DNA of 64,000 nt, from contig NZ_JAGTWY010000001.1 of assembly GCF_023657445.1 (NCBI RefSeq), forward strand, positions 2,356,001-2,420,000, given 5' to 3'. The translations under genes were made by a program, and so were the position numbers. The notes below the pieces were generated by a model. It was not told the origin of the DNA. It made no database searches and saw only the letters and a program-made list of their open reading frames with translations. Source of the DNA: Marinobacter sediminum (lineage in GTDB: Bacteria; Pseudomonadota; Gammaproteobacteria; Pseudomonadales; Oleiphilaceae). Shown here in pieces: positions 33,965-43,273 of the stretch (position 1 is the first letter of the stretch; every line of letters starts with the position of its first letter).

Positions 33965-35482
33965 TTAGTCATCGTCCCTGCTTTCGAGTTCGATTTCGGC
34001 GGCAGTGAAGTTCGGTGCCGTCCCTTCGTAATTTACTTCAAGTACCGGGGTCTCTCCCTGATCAAACAGATCTATGATTTCAGTCTGAGAGTCGTCTTTA
34101 AAGCTCGCAGGGCCTGCGTCGACGACTATTCCCAGTACCGAAATCGACGTCGGGGAAATGTCTCGCAAGCGCCCTTCGAGCTCATACTGACTGAGCTCAT
34201 CCTGATCGGCATTTTCATCATCTACCTCTACCTTGAGAGCCTCGATGAAAACCTGAGAGTCCTGAACTGTTTCAATACCTTCCACCTCGACAACCCGCAG
34301 CTCCTGAGGTAACTCGGAAAAGGAAATACCGGGACCATCTTCAATCCGTATGGTGCTGGCAGGCGTCACCCGTACCTCAACACCACCCACGATAAACGTA
34401 TTATCAGCAGCTGAAGAGATGACACCCTTGACCTTGGCATTGCCATCCCGAAGCTCAATTTCCTCAGCCTCGACAACCGTATCTGAAAGGAACCGGCCCT
34501 CCACCTGAACCAGCAGCCCCTCTGTGAGATCCGACAGGGTCAGGTTGTCCTCCAGCTCCGTGGTGTCCGTCACCCGCACCGTGAGGTTACCGATGGTGAA
34601 CTCACCCGGCAGTGTGCCGGTACCAGAAGCGGTATAGGGCGAATCGATTGTCGCGGTATATTCAACATCTTCGGCGTTATCCCGGCTAAAGCGGCGAGCG
34701 TCGTCCCGATCTATCGAAACAGCGGTCAGCACAGTGCCGGCAAGACTCCCCTCCACCTCCAGGGCCGTCACCGAATCCAGGTCCGCCTCGGCCAATCCGG
34801 AGCCGAAAGAAACGTTGTCCTCATCGTACTCAACGGTAATCGTTCCGATAGTAAACTGGTTCAGTTCCGTATCTACCGCTGAGACGGTGCCTTCAAGCTC
34901 AACATCAGTCAGATCCGGTGGGATGGTTCCAAGGTATCCGGCCCGATAGGAACCATCTGCCTGACGCCAGGCACTGATCCGCACATGGTCACTTATTGGA
35001 ATCCCGCTGAGCAGTCCGGCAAACGTTGTGCCCCGCACGACGGTCTGGCGATCAACACGCACCACCTGCCCCATAACAGTAACAGTGACAAACTCGCCGG
35101 CACCTGAGGGGTCCGGAGTCAATTGATCGATTGGGCCCCGGAGGGTGTCGTCGTAGCTGAGTTCGTCAGCCGTTCCCAGACCATCATCACGCCATTCCCC
35201 TGTCACCCTGAGAATCATGCCTTCGCTAAGAGCGGATTCGGTGGTGATGCCATCGTTGCTTTCTACAGCGCGGTTGGGGATGCCGTCGGTTGAAAATTCC
35301 ACGCCATTAACAAACACACTCCCAAAGCCGGAAACCGGACCAACGCTCGACCCTGTGCCCCGGATGCCTCCGTCTGCAACATCAAGGCCGCCGCCTCCGG
35401 CGCCACCACAGGCAGAAATCACACCGAAGGCAACCGTACCGGTTGCCAGCCCGAAAACACGATTGCGGAATTGCCGTTTCAT
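33965..35482 (-). CDS. DUF5666-domain lipoprotein (first copy)
   Basis: This 505-residue protein has a lipoprotein signal ending GVISAC-GGAGG, so the cysteine near residue 20 is probably lipidated. The rest is a string of beta-rich DUF5666 units (for example LNQFTIGTITVEYDEDNV, GEFTIGNLTVRV), very rich in Asp and Glu. The N-terminal SSVGPVSGFGSVFVNGVEF closely matches the second copy at 36485. I choose ATG 35480-35482 because it gives the lipobox and GGGAGAG precedes it; the longer frame is unlikely. It lies 70 bases after the DUF6502 gene and is probably in its operon. The function of DUF5666 proteins is unknown; a cell-surface, cation- or polymer-binding role is speculation. Confidence 0.82.
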   Translation of the reverse strand: MKRQFRNRVFGLATGTVAFGVISACGGAGGGGLDVADGGIRGTGSSVGPVSGFGSVFVNGVEFSTDGIPNRAVESNDGITTESALSEGMILRVTGEWRDDGLGTADELSYDDTLRGPIDQLTPDPSGAGEFVTVTVMGQVVRVDRQTVVRGTTFAGLLSGIPISDHVRISAWRQADGSYRAGYLGTIPPDLTDVELEGTVSAVDTELNQFTIGTITVEYDEDNVSFGSGLAEADLDSVTALEVEGSLAGTVLTAVSIDRDDARRFSRDNAEDVEYTATIDSPYTASGTGTLPGEFTIGNLTVRVTDTTELEDNLTLSDLTEGLLVQVEGRFLSDTVVEAEEIELRDGNAKVKGVISSAADNTFIVGGVEVRVTPASTIRIEDGPGISFSELPQELRVVEVEGIETVQDSQVFIEALKVEVDDENADQDELSQYELEGRLRDISPTSISVLGIVVDAGPASFKDDSQTEIIDLFDQGETPVLEVNYEGTAPNFTAAEIELESRDDD

Positions 35483-35552
35483 ACCTTTTCTCTCCCTGTC
35501 CGGCATTCCGGGCCGGTATTGGTCATGCAATACGATTGCGGCACGAGCGCGA

Positions 35553-36401
35553 CTAGTCCGCGCCCCTGTCCTTGGGCGAGGGCTCTTCAAAGAAGAAAAT
35601 GCTCACGCCCGTTCGAATAGACTCCCCGGACTCAGTGCCGGTCTTTTCCCCCGATATATCGCGGTCGTGCGGGCCAAGCCATTTGTCCAGCTGTTCCAGC
35701 AATACCTGGGACTGGGCTGCCGCGTGGAGGCGCCAGCGCTCCATCACTTCCGGGGGAATGTTGTTATAGGTCAGGGTTCTCTGGAAAAGCGGAGGCTGAC
35801 CGGATTCGTCACTGACCAGGTTATGATCAATTGTCGCTATGAGGTCCGATACGTCTTCGCCAAAGATCTGCAGCATTTCATCGCTGTCTCCGGCGGGAAC
35901 ATAGGCTCTTTGCTGCAGTCTCAGCCAACCTGAATCCCCTTCTACCCTGACCACACCGACCCGGAGCAATTCATCGAGTACGGCCCGGGGCGGCATATCA
36001 CCGCTGTACCGTTTCACCAGCTCGCTGAAACTCCGGGGCCCGTCGAAGGCCAGCATGGCTGGCTCGCCGTCTTCGGCCTGAAACACTGCATCGTGGACCC
36101 ATCCGGAAACCACCCGGGACGCCCGGTTGGCATGGAGCGTAACGCACGCCCCGGCATGCTCCCCTGCCAGGACTTCTCTCTGACGCTTGACCTCCTTACG
36201 GGTCAGTCCGGTCATCACCGCCGCACGGGAGTCTGTGGGCTTTCGGCGGCCGTCGGCAAAGTCTTCCAGGGCAGCTTCCACGTAGGCTCGCTTAACCAGC
36301 TCGGAAAACTCGCCAAAGGGAATGCCGTTCCTCAGCAGCAACCTTGCTAAAGGGCGCAAAATGCGGAACAGCGCTTGATGCAGGGGATTGGTCTTTTTCA
36401 T
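35553..36401 (-). CDS. DUF6502 family protein, likely DNA-binding regulator
   Basis: This 282-residue protein matches DUF6502 from its start (MKKTNPLHQALFRILRPLAR). It has a helix-turn-helix-like stretch VMTGLTRKEVKRQREVL (about 62-78) after LVKRAYVEAALEDFA, and a central region with FDGPRSFSELVKRYSG. The family has no experimentally assigned function that I know of. Its promoter carries the same TGGGA-N6-TCCCA palindrome that occurs twice before the neighbouring DUF5666 gene, which suggests that it is an autoregulated transcription factor for these lipoproteins. ATG at 36399-36401 is preferred; the site at 36405-36420 would overlap the translation start region. Confidence 0.8.
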   Translation of the reverse strand: MKKTNPLHQALFRILRPLARLLLRNGIPFGEFSELVKRAYVEAALEDFADGRRKPTDSRAAVMTGLTRKEVKRQREVLAGEHAGACVTLHANRASRVVSGWVHDAVFQAEDGEPAMLAFDGPRSFSELVKRYSGDMPPRAVLDELLRVGVVRVEGDSGWLRLQQRAYVPAGDSDEMLQIFGEDVSDLIATIDHNLVSDESGQPPLFQRTLTYNNIPPEVMERWRLHAAAQSQVLLEQLDKWLGPHDRDISGEKTGTESGESIRTGVSIFFFEEPSPKDRGAD

Positions 36402-36404
36402 CTT

Positions 36405-36420
36405 TGGGATTGTATTCCCA
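36405..36420. promoter_or_regulatory. TGGGA-N6-TCCCA operator (DUF6502 gene)
   Basis: TGGGATTGTATTCCCA lies 4 bases upstream of the DUF6502 start codon. Its arms and spacing are identical to two sites at 37980-37995 and 38005-38020. Confidence 0.7.
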
Positions 36421-36440
36421 TAGCTACACTGAAACCAGAG

Positions 36441-36471
36441 ATACACTCCCGACCCTATGACGGGAGTGTAT
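36441..36471. terminator. Inverted repeat after the second DUF5666 gene
   Basis: Perfect 11-bp arms ATACACTCCCG / CGGGAGTGTAT surround a 9-base loop. It sits just after the stop at 36485 on the minus strand and probably ends that transcript. Confidence 0.6.
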
Positions 36472-36484
36472 TGGTAAGATCACC

Positions 36485-37921
36485 TCAATCGTCTGCACCG
36501 TCCAGTTCGATCTGAGTAATCACATAGTCGCCACCGGCAGTCTTTCGGTAATCGACTTCCACGGCCGTGCCGACACTAAACTGATCGAGGCTACCGAGGC
36601 TGCCTGCCATTAACTCGAGACCCAGAACCGTGATGGAGCTGCTGTTGTTTGCGCTCACCCTGCCGTCCAGTTCGAACTCCGTATCGGCATCATCACGCTC
36701 AACGCTGACGGCTTCCAGGGTGTTGTCTTCGGCCCGGAAACGACCTTCAACTTCCACATAATCCCCGACTCCGAGGGATTCCAGATCGGTGGTCCGCAGA
36801 CGGCTGTCATCGTCATCATCTTCGATGATCGTACTGGTGGTCAGGGCCACGGTTACGCCTCCGACTACCAGGGTCTCGTTCGCACGGTCGATAGACTCTA
36901 TCGCGGCTTCCACTTCAGAATCACTGTCCCGTGGCTCGATCTCCCGAGCTACCAGAACATTCTGGTCGTTAAAGCTGCCCTCAACCTTAACCAGGAGCCC
37001 GGCAGTCAGCTCGGCCTCCTGCAGTCCATCCTTGAACTCCGTGCCGTCGACCAGGACTGTCACACCATTGAGAGTGAATTGGCGGGCAGTGTCATCGTAT
37101 GGACCTTCAATGGCGCCCTGTATCTCGACGTTGCCTGCCAGACCGAAAAAATCATCTTCATCGTCGATCTTCTGGGCAACCAGAACACCATTTTCCAGGT
37201 AACCTTCAGCTTCCACGCCCAGTCCGTCATTGATCCGGTCCAGGGAAAAATCATCGTCCGCAACTGCGCTGGTGTAATCCACCTGCAAGCCATTGATGGT
37301 AAAGGTCTGGGCGGCACTGGAATGGTTGGCCACCACGCCTTTGACCTCAACTTCAAACTCATCGTCAAAGCGGATTCCGGTACTGACGCCAACCGCACCA
37401 ACAAAACTGGCCCTGAAGTCACCGTTGGCCAACGACCACGCGCTGATTCGCACCCTGTAACCGGTCGGGTTCGCCGCCAGCTCTGTCGGGGTCGCTCCCC
37501 GAAATACGGTCTGGCCATCCAACAGCACCGATAGTCCCGCAACTGTCAGCTCGCCGGTACCGCTAGCCTCATCCCAGGTGGCGGCCTGCAAGGGACCACG
37601 CAGTGTATCGTCGTATTCGATCTCTGTGGCCTTGCCTTCGCCACTGTCGTCCCAGCTACCACTGACTTTCACGATCATGCCTTTTTCGAGCTGACCCTCA
37701 CGCTCAAAGCCATCATCACTCTTTACACTGCCGCTGGTTTCAAAACGGGTGCCGTTGACATACACACTGCCAAAACCGGAAACCGCACCCACGCTGGTTC
37801 CGGAGGAGGTATCCGTGGTTCCAGCACCACTGGAACCACCGCCACCGCAGGCCGCAAGAGCTCCCGCCAATGCACCGGTCATGGCCAACTTCACTGCTAA
37901 GGACAAAGGTTTGCGATTCAT
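36485..37921 (-). CDS. DUF5666-domain lipoprotein (second copy)
   Basis: This 478-residue paralogue of the gene at 33965 has a signal ending LAGALAAC-GGGGSS (lipobox LAAC), a Gly/Ser/Thr linker, the shared SVGAVSGFGSVYVNGTRFE, and repeated DUF5666 beta units (FTINGLQVDYTS, FTLNGVTVLVDGTEF, LVVGGVTVAL). It is strongly acidic, ending in IELDGADD. GGAG precedes the ATG. Its own promoter carries two full TGGGA-N6-TCCCA sites and a half site, so it is probably controlled by the DUF6502 protein encoded downstream. Confidence 0.82.
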   Translation of the reverse strand: MNRKPLSLAVKLAMTGALAGALAACGGGGSSGAGTTDTSSGTSVGAVSGFGSVYVNGTRFETSGSVKSDDGFEREGQLEKGMIVKVSGSWDDSGEGKATEIEYDDTLRGPLQAATWDEASGTGELTVAGLSVLLDGQTVFRGATPTELAANPTGYRVRISAWSLANGDFRASFVGAVGVSTGIRFDDEFEVEVKGVVANHSSAAQTFTINGLQVDYTSAVADDDFSLDRINDGLGVEAEGYLENGVLVAQKIDDEDDFFGLAGNVEIQGAIEGPYDDTARQFTLNGVTVLVDGTEFKDGLQEAELTAGLLVKVEGSFNDQNVLVAREIEPRDSDSEVEAAIESIDRANETLVVGGVTVALTTSTIIEDDDDDSRLRTTDLESLGVGDYVEVEGRFRAEDNTLEAVSVERDDADTEFELDGRVSANNSSSITVLGLELMAGSLGSLDQFSVGTAVEVDYRKTAGGDYVITQIELDGADD

Positions 37922-37979
37922 CGTTCTTCTCCAGGATCAATCTTGAGTCTGCAGGCAGTCACCATGGCCGCCCCTTTTG

Positions 37980-38030
37980 TGGGATTATTTTCCCATTTCT
38001 TATTTGGGAATTTAATCCCATTTTTTGGGA
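37980..38030. promoter_or_regulatory. Tandem TGGGA-N6-TCCCA operators
   Basis: Full sites TGGGATTATTTTCCCA (37980-37995) and TGGGAATTTAATCCCA (38005-38020) are 25 bases apart, followed by a half site TGGGA at 38026-38030. They lie 59-110 bases upstream of the second DUF5666 gene and also in front of the divergent DUF6435 gene. Confidence 0.75.
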
Positions 38031-38121
38031 TTGTCCAGTTTTTGATCATGAAAATAAGTGAACTTTCTGGCACTGTGGACGTAAAGCTTTGAACACACGA
38101 CCAAAACACAGGTTCAGAACA

Positions 38122-38295
38122 ATGCTGGGATTTTTGAAAGGCGACCCGAAAAAGAAACTGCAGAAAGCATACGAAGACAAGCTCGCCAAGGCGCTGAATG
38201 CCCAGCGCAATGGCGACCTGAGAACTCACGGCACCCTGATGGAGGAAGCGGAAAAGATCTACGCGGAGATTCAGGCGCTGGAAGAAAAGAATTAA
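38122..38295 (+). CDS. DUF6435 family small protein
   Basis: This 57-residue, highly charged helical protein begins MLGFLKGDPKKKLQKAYEDK and continues with LNAQRNGDLRTHGTLMEEAE, the DUF6435 pattern. It is probably a soluble helical hairpin. The frame is open from a TTG at 38089, but ATG at 38122 is the family start; no strong ribosome site is visible. Its function is unknown. Confidence 0.75.
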   Translation: MLGFLKGDPKKKLQKAYEDKLAKALNAQRNGDLRTHGTLMEEAEKIYAEIQALEEKN

Positions 38296-38297
38296 TC

Positions 38298-38317
38298 GGG
38301 GGAGCGATTACTCCCCC
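38298..38317. terminator. Bidirectional hairpin
   Basis: GGGGGAG / CTCCCCC with loop CGATTA lies between the convergent DUF6435 and cbpM genes and contains the cbpM stop codon. Confidence 0.65.
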
Positions 38318-38652
38318 ATTAACTGCCGTATTCGATGATTGAGCCTTGCCACCTCCCGGCGCATGTCCTCAACCTCATCGAGTAACTCCAGAGACATGGC
38401 GAGCCCGGGCAGATTCATTTTCAGATCACGCTGCAGGCGCATGGCTTTCCGGAGCCGGCTCAGGGCTTCCACATCGAAGTGCCATTGCCCGGCCTGCGAC
38501 ATATCTTCCAGTGGCGCGATGATGCCATAGTCAACCAGCTTGATAACGAATTCGGCATGGCACTCGCCACGCTCACAGATTTCACGCAAGGTGAAGGTGC
38601 TGCCGTCCTGGTCAGTCACCTCTACCGTCAGAATATGGTCTTGCTTGCTCAT
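38308..38652 (-). CDS. cbpM: Chaperone modulator CbpM
   Basis: This 114-residue MerR-like protein binds the J-domain of CbpA and inhibits its co-chaperone activity. It has LREICERGECHAEFVIKLVD and WHFDVEALSRLRKAMRLQRD, the CbpM pattern, with a C-terminal coiled coil. It follows cbpA after 13 bases in the usual cbpA-cbpM order. Confidence 0.88.
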   Translation of the reverse strand: MSKQDHILTVEVTDQDGSTFTLREICERGECHAEFVIKLVDYGIIAPLEDMSQAGQWHFDVEALSRLRKAMRLQRDLKMNLPGLAMSLELLDEVEDMRREVARLNHRIRQLMGE

Positions 38653-38665
38653 CCCTTACTCCCGC

Positions 38666-39637
38666 TCACACGTGAAGCTTGCTGCGTGGATTGAAGTTCT
38701 TCTCTGCCTCGGCCAGCTGTTCATATAGCTTTTCAGCCTCCGGGCTGTGTGTCTCGGGCATGGCAACCTGGATGATAACGATCTGATCCCCCGGGTGCTT
38801 GCCTGGCAAGCCCTTACCCTTGAGCCTGAGCTTGCGGCCACTGGTGGAGCCTTTTGGCACCTTCACATTCACCTTCGAGCCAACCGTGGGCACTGTGACT
38901 GTTGCACCAAGGGCCGCCTCCCAGGGCGCCACCGGTACCGTGACCATGACATCACGGCCTTCAACGGTGAAATGTGGATGCGGCGCGAACTCTACTTCAA
39001 TAAACAGATCGCCCGGTTCACCACCGCCAATTCCCGGGGCCCCCTGGCCTTTCAGACGAATGTGCTGCCCCTCGCGCATGCCGGAGGGAATCTTTACGTT
39101 CAGGGTTTTCTGGCGCGGGATAACCCGGCCGTGCTCGTCAGCCTCGTGTACGCCAAAGGACACCTGCTTTTCGCAGCCATGGAAGGCTTCCTCAAGGAAC
39201 AGGGCAATCCTGGCGTGCACGTCTTCGCCGCGCATTTTCATATTCTGACGGAAGCCGCTGCCGCCAAAGCCGCCGGAAGCTCCTCTCCGACGGCCCCCAC
39301 CAAAGATCTCCTCAAAGAAATCACTGAACTGGCCGGCATCGGCTTCGGTATACCCTCCGCCACCAAAGCCGGAGGCACTCTGCCAGCCCGGTGGCGGCTC
39401 GAAGGAACCATCACCCTTGGCGCCGTACTTGCGCAACTGGTCGTATTCAGCTCGTTTTTCGGGGTCTTTCAGTACCTCGTAGGCCTCACCCAGATCCTTG
39501 AATTTGGTGTCGGCATCTTCCTCTTTGCTGACGTCGGGATGGTATTTCCGGGCCAGCTTACGGTAAGCCTTCTTGATCTCCTCGGGAGAGGCAGACTCGC
39601 TCACACCGAGCACGGCGTAATAGTCTTTAAAATCCAT
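38666..39637 (-). CDS. cbpA: Curved DNA-binding protein CbpA, DnaJ-type co-chaperone
   Basis: This 323-residue class II J-protein has a J-domain (1-70) with HPD at 33-35, a Gly/Phe-rich linker (GFGGGGYTE ... GFGGSGF), and two C-terminal beta domains ([35 protein letters not shown]), without the zinc-finger of DnaJ. ATG at 39635-39637 is preferred, with GAGGACC ahead; an upstream GTG or ATG adds five residues. It stimulates DnaK and can bind curved DNA. Confidence 0.92.
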   Translation of the reverse strand: MDFKDYYAVLGVSESASPEEIKKAYRKLARKYHPDVSKEEDADTKFKDLGEAYEVLKDPEKRAEYDQLRKYGAKGDGSFEPPPGWQSASGFGGGGYTEADAGQFSDFFEEIFGGGRRRGASGGFGGSGFRQNMKMRGEDVHARIALFLEEAFHGCEKQVSFGVHEADEHGRVIPRQKTLNVKIPSGMREGQHIRLKGQGAPGIGGGEPGDLFIEVEFAPHPHFTVEGRDVMVTVPVAPWEAALGATVTVPTVGSKVNVKVPKGSTSGRKLRLKGKGLPGKHPGDQIVIIQVAMPETHSPEAEKLYEQLAEAEKNFNPRSKLHV

Positions 39638-39782
39638 TCTGGTCCTCACCACTGGTTAACGGTTGCGAGCAATTTGCTCGTTGGCTACCCACTATATTTG
39701 ATGAGGTTTGGGAAATTACAAGGCTGGAGTTGTTCTGACTTGAGGTAGATCAGGCTTCACAGATATATCGTAGGCACTAACA

Positions 39783-39892
39783 AATTGGGGCGGAGGCCCT
39801 GCTCAAAACTGTCTGTGGCCACAGATGGCCACAGCCAAGCCCTACAGGGATGTACTTGTGGGCGTGTTTTGAACAGGGTCTCCGCCCCAATT
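39783..39892 (+). repeat. Intergenic inverted repeat, copy 2 (diverged core)
   Basis: Arms of 27 bases (39783-39809 and 39866-39892; 25 of 27 pair) enclose a 56-base core. On the plus strand the core contains a TGGCC / GGCCA hairpin (39816-39831) and TACAGGGATGTA (39843-39854), which follows the CsrA selection consensus ACARGGAUGU. It sits between fba and cbpA, both transcribed leftward, so the GGA face is antisense to them. Confidence 0.8.
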
Positions 39893-39936
39893 GAACTCCG
39901 CAACTATCAGGCTACGGAGATATCGCACTCCGAAAT

Positions 39937-41001
39937 TTACTTAACCTTCGGATCGAGCTCACCAGCAGCGTAACGCTCGAACATGCGCTCCAGGTTCACC
40001 GGCTTGATCTTGCTGGCATTACCGGCAGTCCCGAACGCCTCGTACCGGGCGACGCACACATCGGTCATGGCCTTCATGGTTGCCTTCAGGAATTTACGCG
40101 GGTCAAACTCCGCCGGGTTCTCGCTCAGGAAGCGACGAACCGCACCAGTGCTTGCCAGACGCAGGTCGGTGTCGATGTTGACCTTGCGAACGCCGTGCCT
40201 GATACCTTCAACAATTTCCTCAACCGGGACACCGTAGGTTTCCGGGATTGCGCCGCCGTATTCGTTGATGATTTCCAACCACTCCTGGGGCACTGAGCTC
40301 GAACCGTGCATGACCAGATGGGTATCCGGAATACGGGCATGAATGGCCTTGATCTGGTCGATGGCCAGGATGTCACCCGTGGGCGGACGGGTGAACTTGT
40401 ACGCGCCGTGGCTGGTGCCGATAGCGATGGCCAGGGCATCTACCTGGGTTTTCTTGACGAAGTCAGCAGCTTCTTCCGGATCGGTCAGCATCTGGCTGTG
40501 GTCCAGGGTACCTTCCGCACCGATGCCATCTTCTTCACCGGCCTGGCCAGTTTCCAGGGAGCCCAGACAACCCAGCTCGCCTTCCACGGAAACACCACAG
40601 GCATGGGCCATCTCTACGGTGCGACGGGTTACGTCGACGTTGTATTCGTAGTCGGTCGGCGTTTTGCCATCTTCACCAAGGGAGCCGTCCATCATAACGG
40701 AGCTGAAGCCGAGCTGGATGGAACGCTGGCAAACGGATGGGCTTGTGCCGTGATCCTGGTGCATAACCACCGGGATGTGCGGAAATTCTTCGACGGCCGC
40801 AAGGATCAGGTGGCGCAGGAACGGCGCACCAGCGTATTTGCGGGCACCGGCGGATGCCTGGACGATCACCGGGGAGTCGGTCTTGTCAGCCGCTTCCATG
40901 ATGGCGCGCATCTGCTCAAGGTTGTTTACGTTAAAGGCTGGCACACCGTAACCATGCTCGGCGGCATGATCCAGCATTTGCCGCATCGAAATCAGGGCCA
41001 T
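39937..41001 (-). CDS. fba: Class II fructose-bisphosphate aldolase
   Basis: This 354-residue zinc enzyme cleaves and forms fructose 1,6-bisphosphate. Motifs are the N-terminal [24 protein letters not shown] (zinc His), [26 protein letters not shown] and [10 protein letters not shown]. It is the subtype found in Pseudomonas and in Calvin-cycle operons. It closes the tkt-epd-pgk-fba row and probably serves gluconeogenesis, since hydrocarbon degraders must make sugars from acetyl-CoA. Confidence 0.95.
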   Translation of the reverse strand: MALISMRQMLDHAAEHGYGVPAFNVNNLEQMRAIMEAADKTDSPVIVQASAGARKYAGAPFLRHLILAAVEEFPHIPVVMHQDHGTSPSVCQRSIQLGFSSVMMDGSLGEDGKTPTDYEYNVDVTRRTVEMAHACGVSVEGELGCLGSLETGQAGEEDGIGAEGTLDHSQMLTDPEEAADFVKKTQVDALAIAIGTSHGAYKFTRPPTGDILAIDQIKAIHARIPDTHLVMHGSSSVPQEWLEIINEYGGAIPETYGVPVEEIVEGIRHGVRKVNIDTDLRLASTGAVRRFLSENPAEFDPRKFLKATMKAMTDVCVARYEAFGTAGNASKIKPVNLERMFERYAAGELDPKVK

Positions 41002-41051
41002 GGGTAGTCTCCTTCGTCTAGACGTTGATTAATCGAATATGGTGTAAGTTC

Positions 41052-42212
41052 TTACGCGCCGCGATCTTCCAATACTGCAACTGCTGGCAGGGTTTTGCCT
41101 TCCACAAATTCCAGGAACGCGCCACCGCCAGTGGAGATATAGGAGATTTTGTCAGCAACGCCGTACTTGTCAACGGCGGCAACCGTGTCGCCACCACCGG
41201 CCAGGGAGAAAGCATCGCTTTCGGCGATGGCTTCAGCCAGCGCCTTGGTGCCATTACCGAACTGGTCGAACTCGAAGACACCAACCGGGCCATTCCAGAG
41301 AATGGTTTTGGCGTTCTTGAGCAGATCGGCGAACTTGCCCGCAGTCTCGGGACCTACGTCGAGGATCATGTCGCCTTCCGCCACGTCCGAAATCTTCTTG
41401 GTGGTGGCCGTTGCGGTTTCCGCGAATTCACTGGCAACCACCACATCGACCGGCAGCGGGATCTCTACCCGGGAGGCGATCTCTTTTGCGGTCTCTACCA
41501 GATCATGCTCGCACAGGGATTTGCCGACAGGATGACCAGCAGCGGCCAGGAAGGTGTTGGCAATACCGCCACCCACGATGATCTGATCGCAAACGTTTTC
41601 AAGAGCATTGAGCACGTCAAGCTTGGTAGAAACCTTGGAACCGCCGACGATGGCAACGACCGGCTTGGCCGGGTTGTCGAGGGCTTTACCAAGAGCCTCC
41701 AGTTCAGCCGCCAGCAGCGGGCCGGCGCAGGCTTCCGGGGCAAAACGGGCGACGCCATGGGTGGAAGCCTGGGCGCGGTGTGCGGTGCCGAAGGCGTCCA
41801 TCACGTAAACATCACACAGAGCTGCGTATTGTTTGGCCAGTGTTTCGTCGTCTTTCTTTTCGCCCTTGTTGAAACGAACGTTTTCAAACAGCACCACTTC
41901 GCCGTCAGCCACGTCTACGCCGCCCAGATAGTCCTTGATCAGGCGAACTTCCTGGCCAAGGACTTTGGTGAGATGCTCGGCTACCGGCTTCATGGAGGAT
42001 GCGTCGTCGTACACGCCCTCTTCCGGACGGCCCAGGTGGGACATCAGCATGACCTTGGCTCCGGCTTCTTTGGCGGCCTTGATGGTCGGCAGCGAGGCAC
42101 GGATGCGGGCGTCGCTGGAAACTTTGCCGTCCTTGACCGGCACGTTCAGGTCTTCGCGAATAAGCACTCGCTTGCCGGCGAGATTGAGGTCGGTCATTTT
42201 CTTGATGGCCAT
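41052..42212 (-). CDS. pgk: Phosphoglycerate kinase
   Basis: This 386-residue enzyme interconverts 1,3-bisphosphoglycerate and 3-phosphoglycerate. Visible motifs are [47 protein letters not shown], and the nucleotide loop [13 protein letters not shown] with [14 protein letters not shown] near the end. It is followed 50 bases on by fba and preceded by epd. Confidence 0.97.
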   Translation of the reverse strand: MAIKKMTDLNLAGKRVLIREDLNVPVKDGKVSSDARIRASLPTIKAAKEAGAKVMLMSHLGRPEEGVYDDASSMKPVAEHLTKVLGQEVRLIKDYLGGVDVADGEVVLFENVRFNKGEKKDDETLAKQYAALCDVYVMDAFGTAHRAQASTHGVARFAPEACAGPLLAAELEALGKALDNPAKPVVAIVGGSKVSTKLDVLNALENVCDQIIVGGGIANTFLAAAGHPVGKSLCEHDLVETAKEIASRVEIPLPVDVVVASEFAETATATTKKISDVAEGDMILDVGPETAGKFADLLKNAKTILWNGPVGVFEFDQFGNGTKALAEAIAESDAFSLAGGGDTVAAVDKYGVADKISYISTGGGAFLEFVEGKTLPAVAVLEDRGA

Positions 42213-42241
42213 AACGTTCGTCCCTTCAACAAAATTTCAGA

Positions 42242-43273
42242 TTAGGAATGTTTGGTTAGCCAGCTTTCACTGACGTCGAGCAGCCGGTTCGCGAACCCCC
42301 ACTCGTTATCAAACCAGCACAATACTTTCACCATGGTGCCGCCGGTTACCCGGGTCAGACCACCATCAACAACGCCGGAATGGGCATCGTGATTAAAATC
42401 GGAGCTGGCCAGCAGTTCATCGGTGTAGCCGAGAATGCCTTTCAACGGGCCATTGGCGGCCTCGTTCAGAAGCCTGTTAACGGCTTCCACGTCGGTGCTT
42501 TCGCGAACGTTGACCACCATGTCGATCGCGGAGACATTCATGGTCGGTACGCGCATGGCTACGGAGCTGAACTTGCCTTCCATGTGCGGAAGGAGCCTCT
42601 CGATGCCACGGGCGAGCCCCGTATCTACCGGCACGATGTTATGGAGGGCGCTGCGGGTGCGGCGTAAATCCTGGTGATGATAGGCGTCAATCACCGGTTG
42701 GTCGTTCATGGCGGCGTGGATAGTGGTGGTACTGCCCGCTTCAACACCAAAGGCCCGATCCAGCTCACGAATGACCGGCACAAGGCAGTTCGTGGTACAG
42801 GAACCGGCAGCTACGATTCTGTCATTGGCGGACAGGTCGGCTTCGTTGATACCGAATACCACCGTACGATCCACATCCGACTCGGCCGGCTGGGAAAACA
42901 GCAGTCTCCTGGCTCCTGCATCAAGGTGCTTCTGCGCAGTCGCCCGATCCGAATAGGCTCCGGAGCATTCCAGCACCAGATCCACATCCAGCAGTCCCCA
43001 GGGCAGGTCGGCGGGATCCGAATGCCGAAGCACACGAATTGCATCACCATTCACAACCAGATCCCGCTCCTGCACTGCGATATCGCCGCGGAAACGACCG
43101 TGGGTGGAGTCATAACGGGTAAGGTGAGCAATGGTGTCGATATCCGAAAGCTCGTTAATCGCGACCACCTGCAGGTGATCGCGAAAACCGTTTTCGTATA
43201 GCGCGCGCAACACGCACTGGCCGATCCGGCCATACCCGTTTATCGCGATGCGAAAGGGCGCGGATTCTGTCAT
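42242..43273 (-). CDS. epd: D-erythrose-4-phosphate dehydrogenase (GAPDH family)
   Basis: This 343-residue NAD-dependent dehydrogenase has the nucleotide motif INGYGRIG (11-18) and the catalytic loop SCTTNC (C159). TTIHAAMNDQPVIDAYHHQD and FNHDAHSGVVDGGLTRV resemble Epd of E. coli more than glycolytic GapA, and the position between tkt and pgk is the usual epd place. It oxidises erythrose 4-phosphate toward pyridoxal phosphate synthesis; GAPDH activity is also possible. ATG at 43271-43273 overlaps the tkt stop as TGATG; a GTG one codon earlier is the alternative. Confidence 0.85.
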   Translation of the reverse strand: MTESAPFRIAINGYGRIGQCVLRALYENGFRDHLQVVAINELSDIDTIAHLTRYDSTHGRFRGDIAVQERDLVVNGDAIRVLRHSDPADLPWGLLDVDLVLECSGAYSDRATAQKHLDAGARRLLFSQPAESDVDRTVVFGINEADLSANDRIVAAGSCTTNCLVPVIRELDRAFGVEAGSTTTIHAAMNDQPVIDAYHHQDLRRTRSALHNIVPVDTGLARGIERLLPHMEGKFSSVAMRVPTMNVSAIDMVVNVRESTDVEAVNRLLNEAANGPLKGILGYTDELLASSDFNHDAHSGVVDGGLTRVTGGTMVKVLCWFDNEWGFANRLLDVSESWLTKHS

